DNA of 64,000 bases, taken from NCBI GenBank assembly GCA_036250195.1, contig JAVHZZ010000009.1, positions 97,532,271 to 97,596,270 on the forward strand, read 5' to 3'. The stretch's first letter is position 1. Every line of letters begins with the position of its first letter. Source of the stretch: Mixophyes australis (Eukaryota > Chordata > Amphibia > Anura > Limnodynastidae). The notes under the pieces are model-generated. The model had not been told where the DNA came from. It did not search any database and saw nothing but the letters and a program-made list of their open reading frames with translations. Made by a program: the position numbers and the translations under genes. Below, piece by piece: positions 20,792 through 33,807 of this stretch.

Positions 20792-23700
20792 ATCACATTC
20801 TTGTGGGGAGGAAAAAAAATTAGTGTGTTGGTTTGGCATGCAAAACGGATAATCAGGCATGTTATAACATCAATAAAATCACATTCTCAATGGTTTTGAA
20901 CTCTTAAATAGTTTTGTCAAAATTTACAGTATTTTAGAGTAAGGTTATTATATATCTCGAATCTCCATTAATATTTCCGCTATAATGTTATTCCTCATGA
21001 AATACTGCATTAAAAAACGAAATAGGTATTGGTTCTAGATTCCATTCCCAGGTATGTACTGCTCTGTGTTCAACAACTTTATGCCCTTTTTTAAGTATGA
21101 AGATTAGTGGAGAGTGTGATCTGGATTGGGCATTTCACATCTAAAGAGCATATTTTATAGGTATCAGATACTGAAAGTTTGAAAAACATCTCTCTGATAA
21201 ATTTTCATATAGACATCTGTTATACAAGCAAAGTGCTCATACATGCCAATGCAGTGCCCTCACATTATATCAATACCAACACCAGTGCCTGCACATTATA
21301 TGAACTCCATTGCCACTACATACTTGCACCTGCACCCCTACATGCCAGCTCCAGTGCCCCCACATAAGACCATTGCCTCCAACATTATACTGTATACAAG
21401 AACTCTGATCTCCTTAAGCTACACAAGAATAATCAGGCCAGGCAATTTTTCATTTTTGTCCAAATTAAGCTTTGTAATATACATAGAATGGCATTGAGTG
21501 GTCAAATGTGCAGAGTATTAATAACGCAGATGTGCAGTGTATTAATGTTAATTTTTAAAAACATATTTTTTCAATGCACTTCCCAGGTTGGCCTATTCAA
21601 CACTTATAGCGTGGGCGCAAAACATTTCGGTAATTTAATTCTTCTTTATTTAATTTTCTTATAACTAAGAAAATGTAAGCATAGTGACTGTATGTTGCTA
21701 TTGTTATTATGGTACATACTGCACATAACATGCTAAAAATAACAAAATATTAAGATTTGTGTTGAACTGGAGTCCTCTAACCAATTTTATTAAAATTGGT
21801 TGGAAAACAACAATAATTGTTTGATGCATACACTTACAGAGTTTTGAGGTTAACTTCAAGTTCATCAGGATGACTGTGCTAGCAGATGCTAACATAAAGA
21901 GACTCACAGAACAAACATGTCAGGTGCTTATGTGAAAGATCTGTTAAGAGGCAGCCAGACATGAGCAAGCCTGGAGGCTGCTTTCAAGAATTAATTGGTT
22001 GATTGGTGATTGTTAAAAATACAATAAAGATAATTGTGGCCCTTTCTGCTGGGTGTTAGTGAGTCATTTGCTGATAGTGCACACGCCTTGCCAGTGTGAT
22101 TACATGCCCTAGCATATGTCTAAACATTATTATTTTGCATGAAACCGATTGACAAAATTGAAATCTGTTCACAGATATAGTCTGCTAGAGGCCCATTGTG
22201 GGGTTAGTGTGAGGCAGGAGAGAATAACTATATAACTAAAATTGGGACAGTTGGGTATAGTGTATTACTATGCACAGCGTTATAATTGCATTTGGGCCCA
22301 GAGACAAATATACAAAGAATATACACAAACATATTCAGTGTTTACTGTTTACCAAATTATGAAAGTTTATAGTGTTTGGCTCTAATGTGATTTTTTTTAT
22401 ATAATGGCTTTTATATAGACTGGAAAAATCTATCACTATCAATTTAAACCTTTTATAAATGTTGAATGTCTTAATTCAGAGGAACAAAACCTGCCTTAAG
22501 GCATGCTGTAGTACCAACTGCTTCTATTTTCTAGAGACCAGCAGATTTGTTACACAAAATGTTTGTTCCTGGAAATATTGCTTTTATATTATCGACCAAC
22601 TATAGAGTGCAATTCTTCCTATTCTGTACACTGGATGCAATTCTCACAATCTACACTTCTCTGGATAGTATAGGTTAATATTTATTGAAGAGGAGCTCTA
22701 GGTAACATTTCTGTACGCAGTGGCTCAGTGATAAAATGTCCCTGCAAAATATTTGTAAATGCTTGTAACTGTAAGCAAAGCAGCATTCCATTTGGCTTCA
22801 CAGGAAAGGGCATGTCTCTTTTTGAATTCTGCAAATGTATTTCCCTGTATCAATCAACTCAATGAATTTTGCTAGTTATGTCCTAGAAACTTGGGCTGGC
22901 CACCATGATTTCAGATTACTCACAACCAATCACAATTGCCAGCTCATTGGCTATTCTTGCCTTGGCTGATTGCATTTACTAGAGATAGGCTAAACAAAAG
23001 AGTGGGTGCCCTCCTCTATTAATTGTAACCAACCCAGCAATGGAAGGTGCATGGGGCTTTTTCTAACCAGTTTGATGCTGTGGGGGCTTGGAAAAAACCT
23101 TACCCCCCAGGAAATGGCAATCATACCACCTCTCTAGGGTCCCTGTGTGAGAGATATGGGGGTCTGTAGAACCTCTTGCCCATTACAGTACACGTCCTGC
23201 TCAAGCCCACATGGGTTGGATATCTTGCTTTTAAGTGCACAGCATAGGATCACCCCATTCACAATTGACAGCCCTTGCTATTTAGGGCTGTGCTGGTTAC
23301 CATTGGAGGGTACAGTAAATAAATGAGTTGGATACGTTCTCATAGAATGTAGCTAATGACTTCTCTGTCCCAATTGTTTAGTATGGATCCCATGCAAAAC
23401 CATTTGAACTACAGTAGAACATGGTCTACATAACACCTACCATTAAATATGAATGAGTTTAGCTAAACAGAATTATTATCAAGGAGAAATGCAGCTAAGA
23501 GAATGTCATTGTGACACATTACCCTGTGGTTTGAGTGCTGACAAATAGAAAGACAAGTTAATATGGGCAGTGCAATCATTTTTTTCTCCATTGGAAATGG
23601 AGAAAATTTCATTACATTGTTTAATTATATTTATCTTTATATGATAAATTAGGTTTTTCTCTTACTAAGCCTAAATACAGTGGAATACCACTATATTGCA

Positions 23701-23799
23701 GCAATAATCTCACTATCTGGACAGTGGTAACATTAAACATTTTGTGGCTTTGGATAGCAAACACATTTTTTTACCGTTTCTAACTGCTCATTACTGAAT
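20792..23799. other. Unassigned sequence, about 3 kb
   Basis: No gene or clear mobile element is supported. A degenerate repeat of cacattatat/cagtgccc words lies at 21240-21370. The segment 22840-23340 is more GC-rich and may be an old dispersed repeat. Confidence 0.4.
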
Positions 23800-24402
23800 G
23801 ATTTTGGTGTCTAGCTATCCACTCAACATATATCTCCTCTCTTGTCTCAAAATATCTCCCAACTCGGCAACTCCGTTCTGCACAAGATCTGCGTCTGTCA
23901 TCCACCCTCATTACATCCTCCCACTCCCGGTTTGAGGACTTTTTTCAGGCTGCACCCACTCTATGGAATTCTCTCCCTCACACAATAAGACTCTCCTTTG
24001 GTCTACAAACTTTCAAGAGTTCTCTGAAAACCCACCTCTTCAGACAAGTTTATAATATTCCTCAACCACCCTCTTAACCTCACTACATTACCCTATTACC
24101 ATCCGTTACACAATTTCACACAAGACAAATACCCCCTGACCAATATTGTTGTGTGACAGGATCATTTAGCTTATGAGTCACTCTTACCTTTGCAGTCTGG
24201 CTGGACCGAAATGCAAAATGTAGACTTAACCTCATGTATCAAACTCCCATTGTCCCATAGATTGTAAGCTTGCGAGCAGGGCCTTCTCACCTCTTTGTCT
24301 GTTTTACCCCGTTTGTTTATTAGTTTACTGTGTTTGTCCCCAATTGTAAAGCGCTACAGAATATGTTGGCGCTATATAAATAAATGATGATGATGATGAT
24401 CC
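23800..24402 (+). mobile_element. 3' end of a CR1/L2-type LINE
   Basis: In one frame near 23910-24050 the sequence reads FEDFFQAAPTLWNSL and then FKSSLKTHLFRQVYN. The pattern (AAPTLWNSLP ... FKS.LKTHLF) is the C-terminal end of polymerases of L2/CR1/Rex-type LINEs in fish and amphibians. A 3' UTR follows and ends gcgctatataaataa then tgatgatgatgatg, a short simple-repeat tail typical of these LINEs instead of poly(A). The copy is strongly 5'-truncated and non-functional. Confidence 0.65.
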
Positions 24403-26044
24403 ACTCATCTTGCGGGTATGTAGTAAACTACACCTGTGATATGCAGCAAAGAGCAGCAATAGGCTCCCAGATGCGATAATCGGTTAGTCCCACTGTTTAG
24501 TTAAAGGAGAGCAAATGCTTACACTTTGTTAATAGTTCTATTTAAAGTATAATTTTCAGAACACTACTGTGAAGAATGAAAATGCTTCCTTTCAGAAAGT
24601 ATACCGAACTATACATGGTAAAATTATATCACTTATTGCTCATTTTATTTATTTGTCCTTTTACAATGCACTGCTCAGGGAATATTTTAGAGGAAAACAT
24701 GTTTTATTTGTGGAATCATTTGCATTACAGTGATACGCGACAAACTATAACTGTTAACTATGTTAATAGATGCCTTGCCGGTGCAATAAACAGCATACTA
24801 ATAACGCAGTTTCAATTCATTTTTCATCTGGTTAAAATGTAAACTGTTTGCAGATGATTTTAATGATCTAATGAGCTATTGTAAACTAATTACACTAGGG
24901 TTTCTGTATTTTACAGCAGTTTAACAACTATAACTGCCAAATCCTCTCTGGTCTAATACAAAGCGTCACTGAATTCCCTCTTAAATATTATGAGATCTCG
25001 CTGTGATTTTATTAACAAGCAAACGCAAGGGCTGAGAACCAAGAATAAATGGGCCTTTATTAACCATGGTTGTTTTACCCTGGAAAGACGCCCTTAAAAA
25101 GATTTTATATTTGAATAACAGCTTATGACTGGAATCTGTCTTGTTAAACCGTAAGGGAATGCTGAGTAATCTTTATATAAATGATATGCCCAAAAAGATT
25201 GGTTCACTAGAAATACAGCAGAACTCTGCTCATAAAAATAAGTGAAATGACATAATGAAAAGATATGATTGAATCCAGATTTCATGTAAAATCTATTCAA
25301 TATCTAGTACATTACATGCATTTTAGTTGCCAACAGAGTCAATATATTTTACTTCTTTGGAAATAACTGCATCAATATTGAGATAACAGTATTGGAAAGA
25401 AATCACTTTCTCTTCATGTTATCCTTGTAGTTGGTATTCTGAAATGGAAAGTGTCGCTTGTTAGGAAAATATAGACCATTTAAAGGGTTTTCTGATAATT
25501 AAAACAGACATTATACAGATAGAGTTAGTTTAATTCAAACAAATGAGAGCTGGCTCTAGTTGCGCAGTGTGTGTCTCTCCGTGCCAACTTAGACGTATAT
25601 CTGTGGGTAAATTATGGATCCTGATTCAAAATAGCGGTTTGAAATTTGCGGCTTCCATTTCATTCCCTATTCACAGTTTGTGCTCGTCGTTAGTGTTGTC
25701 ATTTTTTTTTAACCGATTCTAAAATTATAGAATTCAAATTAATATTATCATTTTCAAACCGATTTCCCGTTCAGGAGAATTGAATTACAACTGGTTTGTG
25801 CATCTGTACACCCTATTATCTGCTGGTAGTTCATTTTAACTTCAGTGGAACTCTATGCAAATTACAGGTAGGGTGTTATTGAACAGGTACTTCACTATGC
25901 TCCTATGTGGAAATGAATAATTATTTTCTTTCATGTAGAGAGCATAGCTGTCAAGATAATTCCTTGGGGTTTTCTTAGTACAATGCCATCTACATTTGGT
26001 ACTTCACTTTTAGAAATGGATTTAGATATACAAGAAATATAGTT
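24403..26044. other. Unassigned AT-rich sequence
   Basis: No supported feature. An 88-codon open frame at 24576-24842 has no recognisable motif and may be chance. Confidence 0.4.
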
Positions 26045-26061
26045 AACTGTATGTTGGCCCT

Positions 26062-26458
26062 AAACCTTCAACAAGGTTTTGGACCCGTGGTTGTCCTACC
26101 ATCAATACCCCTCCCCCTTCAGCTAAATCACACATCACATTCCCCAACCCCCCTTTTTTTTCCTCCCTCTGTCTTTTTTACCTCAGAAGTTTTTGCCACA
26201 CCGCCCTCCCTTCACTCCTCTCTTTTCTGCCTCCTTCTACACTCTACTCTTTTCTTTGTTTCCCCTCCCTTCTCTTTCTCTGTTCTTTTCCTACAATACA
26301 ACCCCCCGGTCTTTCTGCTATGATCTTACAATGACTCTGAATACTGTTTGCTCCTTTGAAGGGAGCTTTCTTATATTTGTTTACTTTAGTTTTATGTTCC
26401 ACTGTACTCGGTCTTTGCGGTGTTCTGTTTTCCGACCATTATTAAAGACCTGTTTAAA
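26062..26458 (+). mobile_element. Short retroposed insertion with 17-bp target duplication
   Basis: aactgtatgttggccct occurs at 26045-26061 and again at 26459-26475, enclosing 397 bp. The insert is pyrimidine-rich in its first half and ends attaaagacctgtttaaaa, an A-rich end. A long direct repeat plus an A-rich 3' end fits a 5'-truncated L1-type or L1-mobilised insertion. No coding domain is visible. Confidence 0.65.
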
Positions 26459-26475
26459 AACTGTATGTTGGCCCT

Positions 26476-27936
26476 GTAAATTGTATTATAGCTTTGTATG
26501 GTCCACCTTCCCAAACACAGTCTAAATGCACACTAAGTTCTACTTAGGTAACAGTCATTTAGATGACCAAAGCAAATGTCATCTTTTGTTTTCTAAAAAT
26601 TGTGTTTGTGTGTTAAACTGTAATAACAGCAAATGCAGTTATGTATCCAGATAACCATAGATGTTAGATTTACTATACTTTGACTTAATCCCCAACAATT
26701 CACCAGATTGTTCAACAAAGAGGAATATCTGAGATTCTCCATTCAGAATTATTCATATTAAACAACAATGCTTCATAGCACTGTATTGATCTGGAAATAT
26801 CTGATCATGTTAGTATAGACAGAATTATTCTTCTTTATTATATTGTATATTAAGTGGATTTGAAAATCGTATTATGTTTGAATATCCTGATCCAACTAAA
26901 TTAATATTTTAGCGAGATTTACAACATACAGGTGGACTTTAAAAGTAGATAAATGTGTTGTGATGCACCATAGTCACATAGCTACTGTGTGACAGAACTA
27001 TAGTTAGTGAGGTTGATAAAATACACATATACTCCATCAAGTTAGACCTTTTTAGTTTCTAATTGTGTTGATCCAGAGGAGGGAAGCAACACAAAACCCT
27101 CAACTTGTCAATTTAAACAATTCCTTCCTCACCTCAAACTTGCAATCACATTAAGTTCCTAGATCGATCATGCCCACAATATTCCTACAAATTTTAGCTA
27201 CAGACACCATTTCTTGCAATAAAGACATCAAATCCATTTACAGAATTCTGGGAATTTCCTACCACCACCTAAAAAGAATTGCACAGCTTAACCACCCATA
27301 CAGTAAAATACCTAGTCCAATACTGATGAGGAATTCTTCGTTTTTCCCATTCACAACCGATGGCCGCTTGTACTCTGTACTTCTTATGAAAAGTTCATTG
27401 GAATGGCAAATTACTAACATATATCTAAACTTATTGTTTAATAGAAGCTTTCTCATTGCCAGACTTACAATTTCTAATATATAGCTATTAAAACATACCT
27501 ACGCATTGGGGCATATGTAATTAAATGGGAAATTCCTCTGCGTGATGTTCAGTGTTAAAAGTTTCACTCATTTTTGCTCGCACCACAAAGGTGTGAGCAA
27601 AATGAACAATGATTTATGTACCGTAATTGCTGGCACTGCATGCACTACAAACTCGTGGATACTTGGATTTGCCCCTTAGTCTGCATTTATTTTGCTCCTT
27701 GATACCCATCTTGCTGCAGCATTGTCAGCATGCATCTGCTCCTTTACTTTGCTACTTAGACAATTTAAATTAATTGCTCCATGAACTGCTTACACTTCCT
27801 CTCTTCAATGGCTCAAAACTTCTCATTATGTCATTGTACAGTATGGGAATCAATGCATGTACCACAAAGGTACACCTCCGTCAGGTCTTGCTAGAGAGAG
27901 AGACCCAGCAGGTCTAAACTGTGAAGCGATCAAGGC
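26476..27936. other. Unassigned sequence
   Basis: The part from about 27040 to 27480 (tgttgatccagaggaggga onwards) has the look of a dispersed repeat, but I cannot name it. No gene is supported. Confidence 0.35.
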
Positions 27937-27950
27937 TAATTACCAAATGT
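27937..27950. repeat. Left 14-bp target duplication of the Penelope-like insertion
   Basis: taattaccaaatgt, repeated at 34574-34587 (and in the duplicated segment at 42674-42687). Confidence 0.85.
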
Positions 27951-28245
27951 TAGTGAAATAGAATTGGCACTACTGATCTAATACATATTTAACATCACTT
28001 CAATGTGTAAATAAAGTGGGTATATTCATACATGTATCTGTGGGTAAAAAGTTCCTGTCTCGACCACAGACCAGACGTCTGCAGGGAGAAGCCGATGTAA
28101 CTGTGTGCACTAGTGTTATACTATATTGGGCTAACGTAAGCTATCTACCCGTGCTAACCAGCTAATAGTGTACCCGGAGACGTCTCCTCACCAGATCCGC
28201 ACCACCAAGTTGTGCTCCAGTATTATTCCCAGTACTCCTTATGTC

Positions 28246-28285
28246 GTGCCTTGATAAAGATTCATTGGAATTGAAACGCGTCGGC
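28246..28285 (+). ncRNA. Candidate degenerate hammerhead ribozyme
   Basis: The sequence ccttgataaag, an attc-attg-gaat hairpin, then tgaaacgcgtc resembles a hammerhead core (CUGAUGA, stem II, GAAA) with changes in the first box. gaaacgcg is the usual form in ribozymes of Penelope-like elements. Stem III pairing was not resolved, and activity is doubtful. Confidence 0.4.
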
Positions 28286-28746
28286 AGGAGGCGGTGACTG
28301 AGAACAGGAACACGCGCTGAACACACGCTGAATTGTTGTGGACTCGTTCCCGAGTGTTTGGAACATGTGGTGTTGAAATAGCCGGCTACCCGATCTGCGG
28401 AGAGGGACAAAAGGTTTCCCTACACGTCCATTAACATCTTACACAGGGTAAGGGTCCAACCTTATCAGTTATGTTTGGTGTTTTTTCTTCTATGGAAATT
28501 CGCTCATGTTTTTATCAGTGATTGAAGTGTTTTATACCTATTAAATATTTGCTATTGGGATAATGCACCATCTGTAGCATTTTTTTCCTTTTTGGGATAT
28601 ACCATCAAGAATCTATACATAGAGAATAGACTTGACATCATTGAAGATATCTCTGTATATACATCATTTTTTCAAAATTTTTTGAACAGAGATCTCCTTT
28701 GTGTAAGTCTGAAATTTAGAAGGGAGTGGATTGAATACACGTGGTG

Positions 28747-28754
28747 GTGATAAG
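28747..28754. repeat. hAT copy 1 left target duplication
   Basis: gtgataag, repeated at 34151-34158. Confidence 0.92.
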
Positions 28755-29619
28755 TAGAGATGGTCACTGACCCCCGTGTTTTGGTTTTGGATTCGGTTTT
28801 GGATCTGGATTACCGTCGTGTTTTGGTTTTGGTTTTGGTTTTGCAAAACCGCCATTGCGTGTTTTGGTTTTGGTTTTGGTTTTGGTTGGTTTTGTTTTGC
28901 TATTTTTTTGGAAAATCCATGTTTTTGGGCCTAAATTAACCCAATTTAGTGCTCCAACTGTTTTAGAGACAAGTAATCTAATTGTTGAGGTAATAAATCA
29001 TCCAAAAAAACAGTTTAATTCTTCGTTGGTAGGCCTTCATTTATTCTACACACAAAACAGATTGTCTTCCTCTCCATCTATGCATATTGGCAATGCAGCC
29101 ATCGTCTTTGGATGTATATTACACCCTACACTTATAGTTAAATATGTAAAGAAATGGAAAAAGCCAGTTTGGTTTCTGTCTCTCAAGGCCCCCCTCCACT
29201 TGTATAAAATACCAAAAAATTCAGCCATTATAGACTGTACAATATTAATTGACATGGAGAAAGTGTCACTCACCGGACTGTGAGTGCTTCTTCCCGGACA
29301 TTTAGGAACCGTGGCCGTCCTCCATCCTGAAGGTCTGCGCATGCGCAGCCCTTTCCTATACTTCAGTGTATGTCCCTTTAACTCAATTGGCAGATCAGGC
29401 AACATTCCCTATATTAAGCACCTGTGGTCAACACCACGTTGCCTGATCTTGGAGTCTCATTCCCCATGAGTCTCTGAAGGTGTTCCTGTATTCCTCGTGT
29501 ATTCAGCGCTGCTGATTCCTGTGGTTTCCAAACCACTTCTATCTCTGTGGTTTCCAAACCACTTCTACTACTGTGGTTCCCATACCACTTCTACCATCAA
29601 CTGTATCATCGTGACTGTT

Positions 29620-30110
29620 TGCTGATTCCTATCCGCTGCCTCCGTGCACTACAGTCTTCTAAACCACTTCAACGCTATTATATATCATTGTGACTGTTTG
29701 CTGATTCCTATCCGCTGCCTCCGTGCACTACAGTCTTCTAAACCACTTCAACGCTATTATATATCATTGTGACTGTTTGCTGATTCCTATCCGCTGCCTC
29801 CGTGCACTCCAGCCTTTACTTCACATCCACTCACCTGTTCATCATCAAGTCTGTGAGCTGATTCCTATCCGCTGCCTCCGTGCACTACAGTCTCCAGCTT
29901 GCAACTCGCCTGTGTTCATCATCGTGACTGTTAGCTGATTCCTATCCGCTGCCTCCGTGCACTACAGTCTCCAGCTTGCAACTCGCCTGTGTTCATCATC
30001 GTGACTGTTAGCTGATTCCTATCCGCTGCCTCCGTGCACTACAGTCTCCAGCTTGCAACTCGCCTGTGTTCATCATCGTGACTGTTAGCTGATTCCTATC
30101 CGCTGCCCCT
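29620..30110. repeat. 77-bp tandem repeat in the solo LTR, about 7 copies
   Basis: gctgattcctatccgctgcc recurs at about 29620, 29699, 29778, 29858, 29933, 30010 and 30087. The last three units are nearly identical with a 77-bp period; the first ones are more diverged. Confidence 0.9.
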
Positions 30111-30875
30111 GTGCACTGCAGTCTCATCTCAGCTCTCCTGTGTTTCCTCGAGACTGCTGCTCTCATTGCCATCCGCTACTCTCCGTGATCAACAGCTCCT
30201 GGTCTACTCTGCTCTCCCGTGTTCCATCGCTACTGGCACCTATTGGTTGCTACTGGTTACCCCTGTGTGCCCGCAGAGTCCTGCTGCTGCTGTCAGCGCT
30301 ATCGTCCATCTACTGCTGATCCGCTCTCCACGCCTTCACGTGTCCCGCTGGTCTCTACCCTCCTGTCAGCATTGGATTCGTATCTCATCAACTACTCCTC
30401 TGCTGGATCATCTCCATTCTCCTGGGTCCTCCAAGAGTCCAGTTCCACGTGTTACTGATTCCTGTGGATTCGTGTCCCTGTTGGTCTACTTACCTGTGCG
30501 CTGCACCTACTAGACCGCTGCCTCATCCATCCAGGGACTTCTCATCCAGCCGGCCTCCTGCCGCTCAGGTATCGCTGCACTCCTATCTGACTGCCTGCTT
30601 CTGAACCACGGTATGCATACTTCTCATTGACTGTGCTGGTGTATTGCATATCTTGCTGGACTGTGTTGGTTCTCCTCTGGAGTCTGCTATCCGCTGAGTC
30701 TATTGCCATCATTGACTGTGTTATCATGTGCTGGATTACTTCAAGAGACTTTCTATATTTGCAGACCTGTTCAGTCAATTATATATATTGTGCATATTAC
30801 TGTGGATCGTGTATAAGGTGCCCGTGTATATCCTGTGTTGCAGTCTCTCCCCGTGCACCTCCTCACATATATATT

Positions 30876-31136
30876 CAGTGGTACAACTTGCTGATGACAG
30901 ACCACTGATCCCTGTTTCCTGTATCACCTGTTCCAGTATCCTCTCACATAGCAGTGGTACAACTTGCTACCGCAGACCACTGACTACCCGGATACCTCCA
31001 CTTGGATTCCATTCCTTCACTCAGACAGCGGTACAACTTGCTATCCGCAGACCGCTGACTCTCATCACCTCCTTGTTTCTGTTGGACATTCCTCCTCACT
31101 ATAACAGTGGTACAACTTGCTATTGCAGACCACTGA
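30876..31136. repeat. Four spaced hairpin motifs in the solo LTR
   Basis: cag(t/c)ggtacaacttgct followed by gcagacc(a/g)ctg occurs at 30876, 30952, 31026 and 31105 (spacing 74-79). The cagtggt/accactg ends are complementary, and in the third copy both arms changed together (cagcggt/accgctg), which keeps the pairing. Confidence 0.8.
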
Positions 31137-31355
31137 CTACTTTCACGTGCCCTTGTCCATACAGTTCCTCGTGTATTATTACCTCCATATTACCAGTGCT
31201 GCTAGTCATAGACTTTCCTGAGCATCTCATCATCTACCATTTCCTGTTCCGTGATCACCCAGCTACCAGAGTACCCTATTACCATCTACATTGCTCTGGT
31301 AAGCCTACCACCTGGTGATCCCTGGGTAAAGACTCCTAGTGCCCGTGACAGAAAG

Positions 31356-31660
31356 CCAGTTTGGTTTCTGTCTCTCTAGGCCCCCCTCCACTTGTATAAA
31401 ATACCAAAAAATCCAGCCGTTATAGACTGTACAATATTAATTGACATGGAGAAAGCCAGTTTGGTTTCTGTCTCTCTAGGCCCCCCTCCACTTGTATAAA
31501 ATACTAATAAATTCAGCCGTTATATACTGTACAATATAAATTGAAATGGACAAAGGCAGTTTGGTATCTGTCTGCATCAGATCCTCTCTCCACTAGGAGT
31601 AAAATAGAAAACTATTCAGCCGTTATATAATCTAGAATATAAATAGAAATTGAGAAAGGC
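31356..31660. repeat. Remnant of the downstream 100-bp array in hAT copy 1
   Basis: About three diverged units with agccagtttggtttctgtct and tcagccgttata words. These are the counterpart of the array at 35880-36600 in the next copy; the LTR splits the array. Confidence 0.85.
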
Positions 31661-31666
31661 AATTTG

Positions 31667-32275
31667 TTATCTGTCTGCATCATAATCATCAACATCATCA
31701 TTAGCGCCCTCGTCGCCTACACAAATCTCCCCCTCATCCTCTTCTAATTCCAAAGTGGCATCCTCAATTTGGGTATCACCGGCTACACTCGGGCTATTAA
31801 GGCACACATCAGCAGAATGCTCACTATTAGACATCCCACTGTTGGATGGACTCTCCACAGGGATTGTTGTCATTTGTGAATCAGAGCAAATATTCTCCTG
31901 TAATGCCTCACTGTTATCTTGCAGCTCGGCTTTGACGCGTAACAGTAGTTGTGCACCAATTGTAGGCTGGGTAACTTTTTGGGATCTGCCACTAATAGCC
32001 AAAGGTGAAGGCCTCATTCTCTCTTTGCCACTGCGTGTGTAGAATGGCATGCTTGCAATTTTTTTTTTATGGTCACTTAACTTTTGCTCAGTTACACTTC
32101 TTTTTAGCTTCAATACAGTAAATTTTTTTTTGGTTTTTGTTTTTTGCACTAATTTGGAAACACTCTGTTGTTTGACATCGCCTTGGCCAGATGACGTACT
32201 GGGAACACTAACATCAGGACTGGTGACAGAACCTGGTTGCTCATTCAGATCCTATGTGGACTGCTTTGAATCCAT
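31667..32275 (-). pseudogene. hAT-B transposase fragment (copy 1)
   Basis: This corresponds to residues 1 to about 197 of the 997-residue transposase at 36782-39775. The start codon is at 32275-32273, but codon 8 (TAT in the intact copies) is TAG at 32254-32252. Homology stops at about 31690 in the acidic stretch (GANDDVDD), just before the zinc finger. The zinc finger, all catalytic residues and the dimerisation domain are deleted, so no transposase can be made from this copy. Confidence 0.9.
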
Positions 32276-32290
32276 TCTGAGCGCAAACCA

Positions 32291-33807
32291 CTGGGGAGTG
32301 CTAAAAATTATTTAGTAGATACTGCTGACAGATATGACTTTTGACAGCCAGAAATATTAATGCACAATTAGGGAGGACACCCCAAAAGCACTGAGGAGTG
32401 CTACAAATTATTTAGTAGATACTGCTGACAGATATGACTTTTGACAGCCAGAAATATTAATGCACAATTAGGGAGGACACCCCAAAAGCACTGAGGAGTG
32501 CTACAAATTATTTAGTAGATACTGCTGACAGATATGACTTTTGACAGCCAGAAATATTAATGCACAATTAGGGAGGACACCCCAAAAGCACTGAGGTGTG
32601 CTAAAAATTATTTAGTAGATACTGCTGACAGATATGACTTTTGACAGCCAGAAATATTAATGCACAATTAGGGAGGACACCCCAAAAGCACTGAGGTGTG
32701 CTAAAAATTATTTAGTAGATACTGCTGACAGATATGACTTTTGACAGCCAGAAATATTAATGCACAATTAGGGAGGACACCCCAAAAGCACTGAGGAGTG
32801 CTACAAATTATTTAGTAGATACTGCTGACAGATATGACTTTTGACAGCCAGAAATATTAATGCACAATTAGGGAGGACACCCCAAAAGCACTGAGGTGTG
32901 CTAAAAATTATTTAGTAGATACTGCTGACAGATATGACTTTTGACAGCCAGAAATATTAATGCACAATTAGGGAGGACACCCCAAAAGCACTGAGGAGTG
33001 CTACAAATTATTTGGTAGATACTGCTGACAGATATGACTTTTGACAGCCAGAAATATTAATGCACAATTAGGGAGGACACCCCAAAAGCACTGAGGTGTG
33101 CTAAAAATTATTTAGTAGATACTGCTGACAGATATGACTTTTGACAGCCAGAAATATTAATGCACAATTAGGGAGGACACCCCAAAAGCACTGAGGAGTG
33201 CTACAAATTATTTGGTAGATACTGCTGACAGATATGACTTTTGACAGCCAGAAATATTAATGCACAATTAGGGAGGACACCCCAAAAGCACTGAGGTGTG
33301 CTAAAAATTATTTAGTAGATACTGCTGACAGATATGACTTTTGACAGCCAGAAATATTAATGCACAATTAGGGAGGACACCCCAAAAGCACTGAGGAGTG
33401 CTACAAATTATTTAGTAGATACTGCTGACAGATATGACTTTTGACAGCCAGAAATATTAATGCACAATTAGGGAGGACACCCCAAAAGCACTGAGGTGTG
33501 CTAAAAATTATTTAGTAGATACTGCTGACAGATATGACTTTTGACAGCCAGAAATATTAATGCACAATTAGGGAGGACACCCCAAAAGCACTGAGGAGTG
33601 CTACAAATTATTTAGTAGATACTGCTGACAGATATGACTTTTGACAGCCAGAAATATTAATGCACAATTAGGGAGGACACCCCAAAAGCACTGAGGAGTG
33701 CTACAAATTATTTAGTAGATACTGCTGACAGATATGACTTTTGACAGCCAGAAATATTTATGCACAATTATGGGGGACACCCCAAAAGCGCTGGGGAGTG
33801 CCAAATA
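32291..33807. repeat. 100-bp tandem array upstream of transposase (copy 1, 15 units)
   Basis: The unit of exactly 100 bp runs ctgaggagtg ... ccaaaagca and contains gacagatatgacttttgac. Two types alternate: aggagtgctacaaa and aggtgtgctaaaaa. The first and last units are diverged (ctggggagtg). The array begins 16 bp upstream of the transposase start codon. Confidence 0.97.

Larger units (their letters stand above)
29264..31350 (+). mobile_element. Solo LTR (2087 bp) inserted in hAT copy 1
   Basis: The insertion starts tgtcactcaccgg and ends gcccgtgaca (TG...CA inside TGTCAC/GTGACA). It is flanked by gaaag at 29259-29263 and 31351-31355; the uninterrupted hAT copies read gagaaagccag at this place. 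No gag or pol lies inside, so it is a solo LTR left by recombination between two LTRs, or a non-coding element. The plus orientation is guessed from the tatattaag box near 29410. It contains a 77-bp tandem array and four hairpin motifs. Confidence 0.75.
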
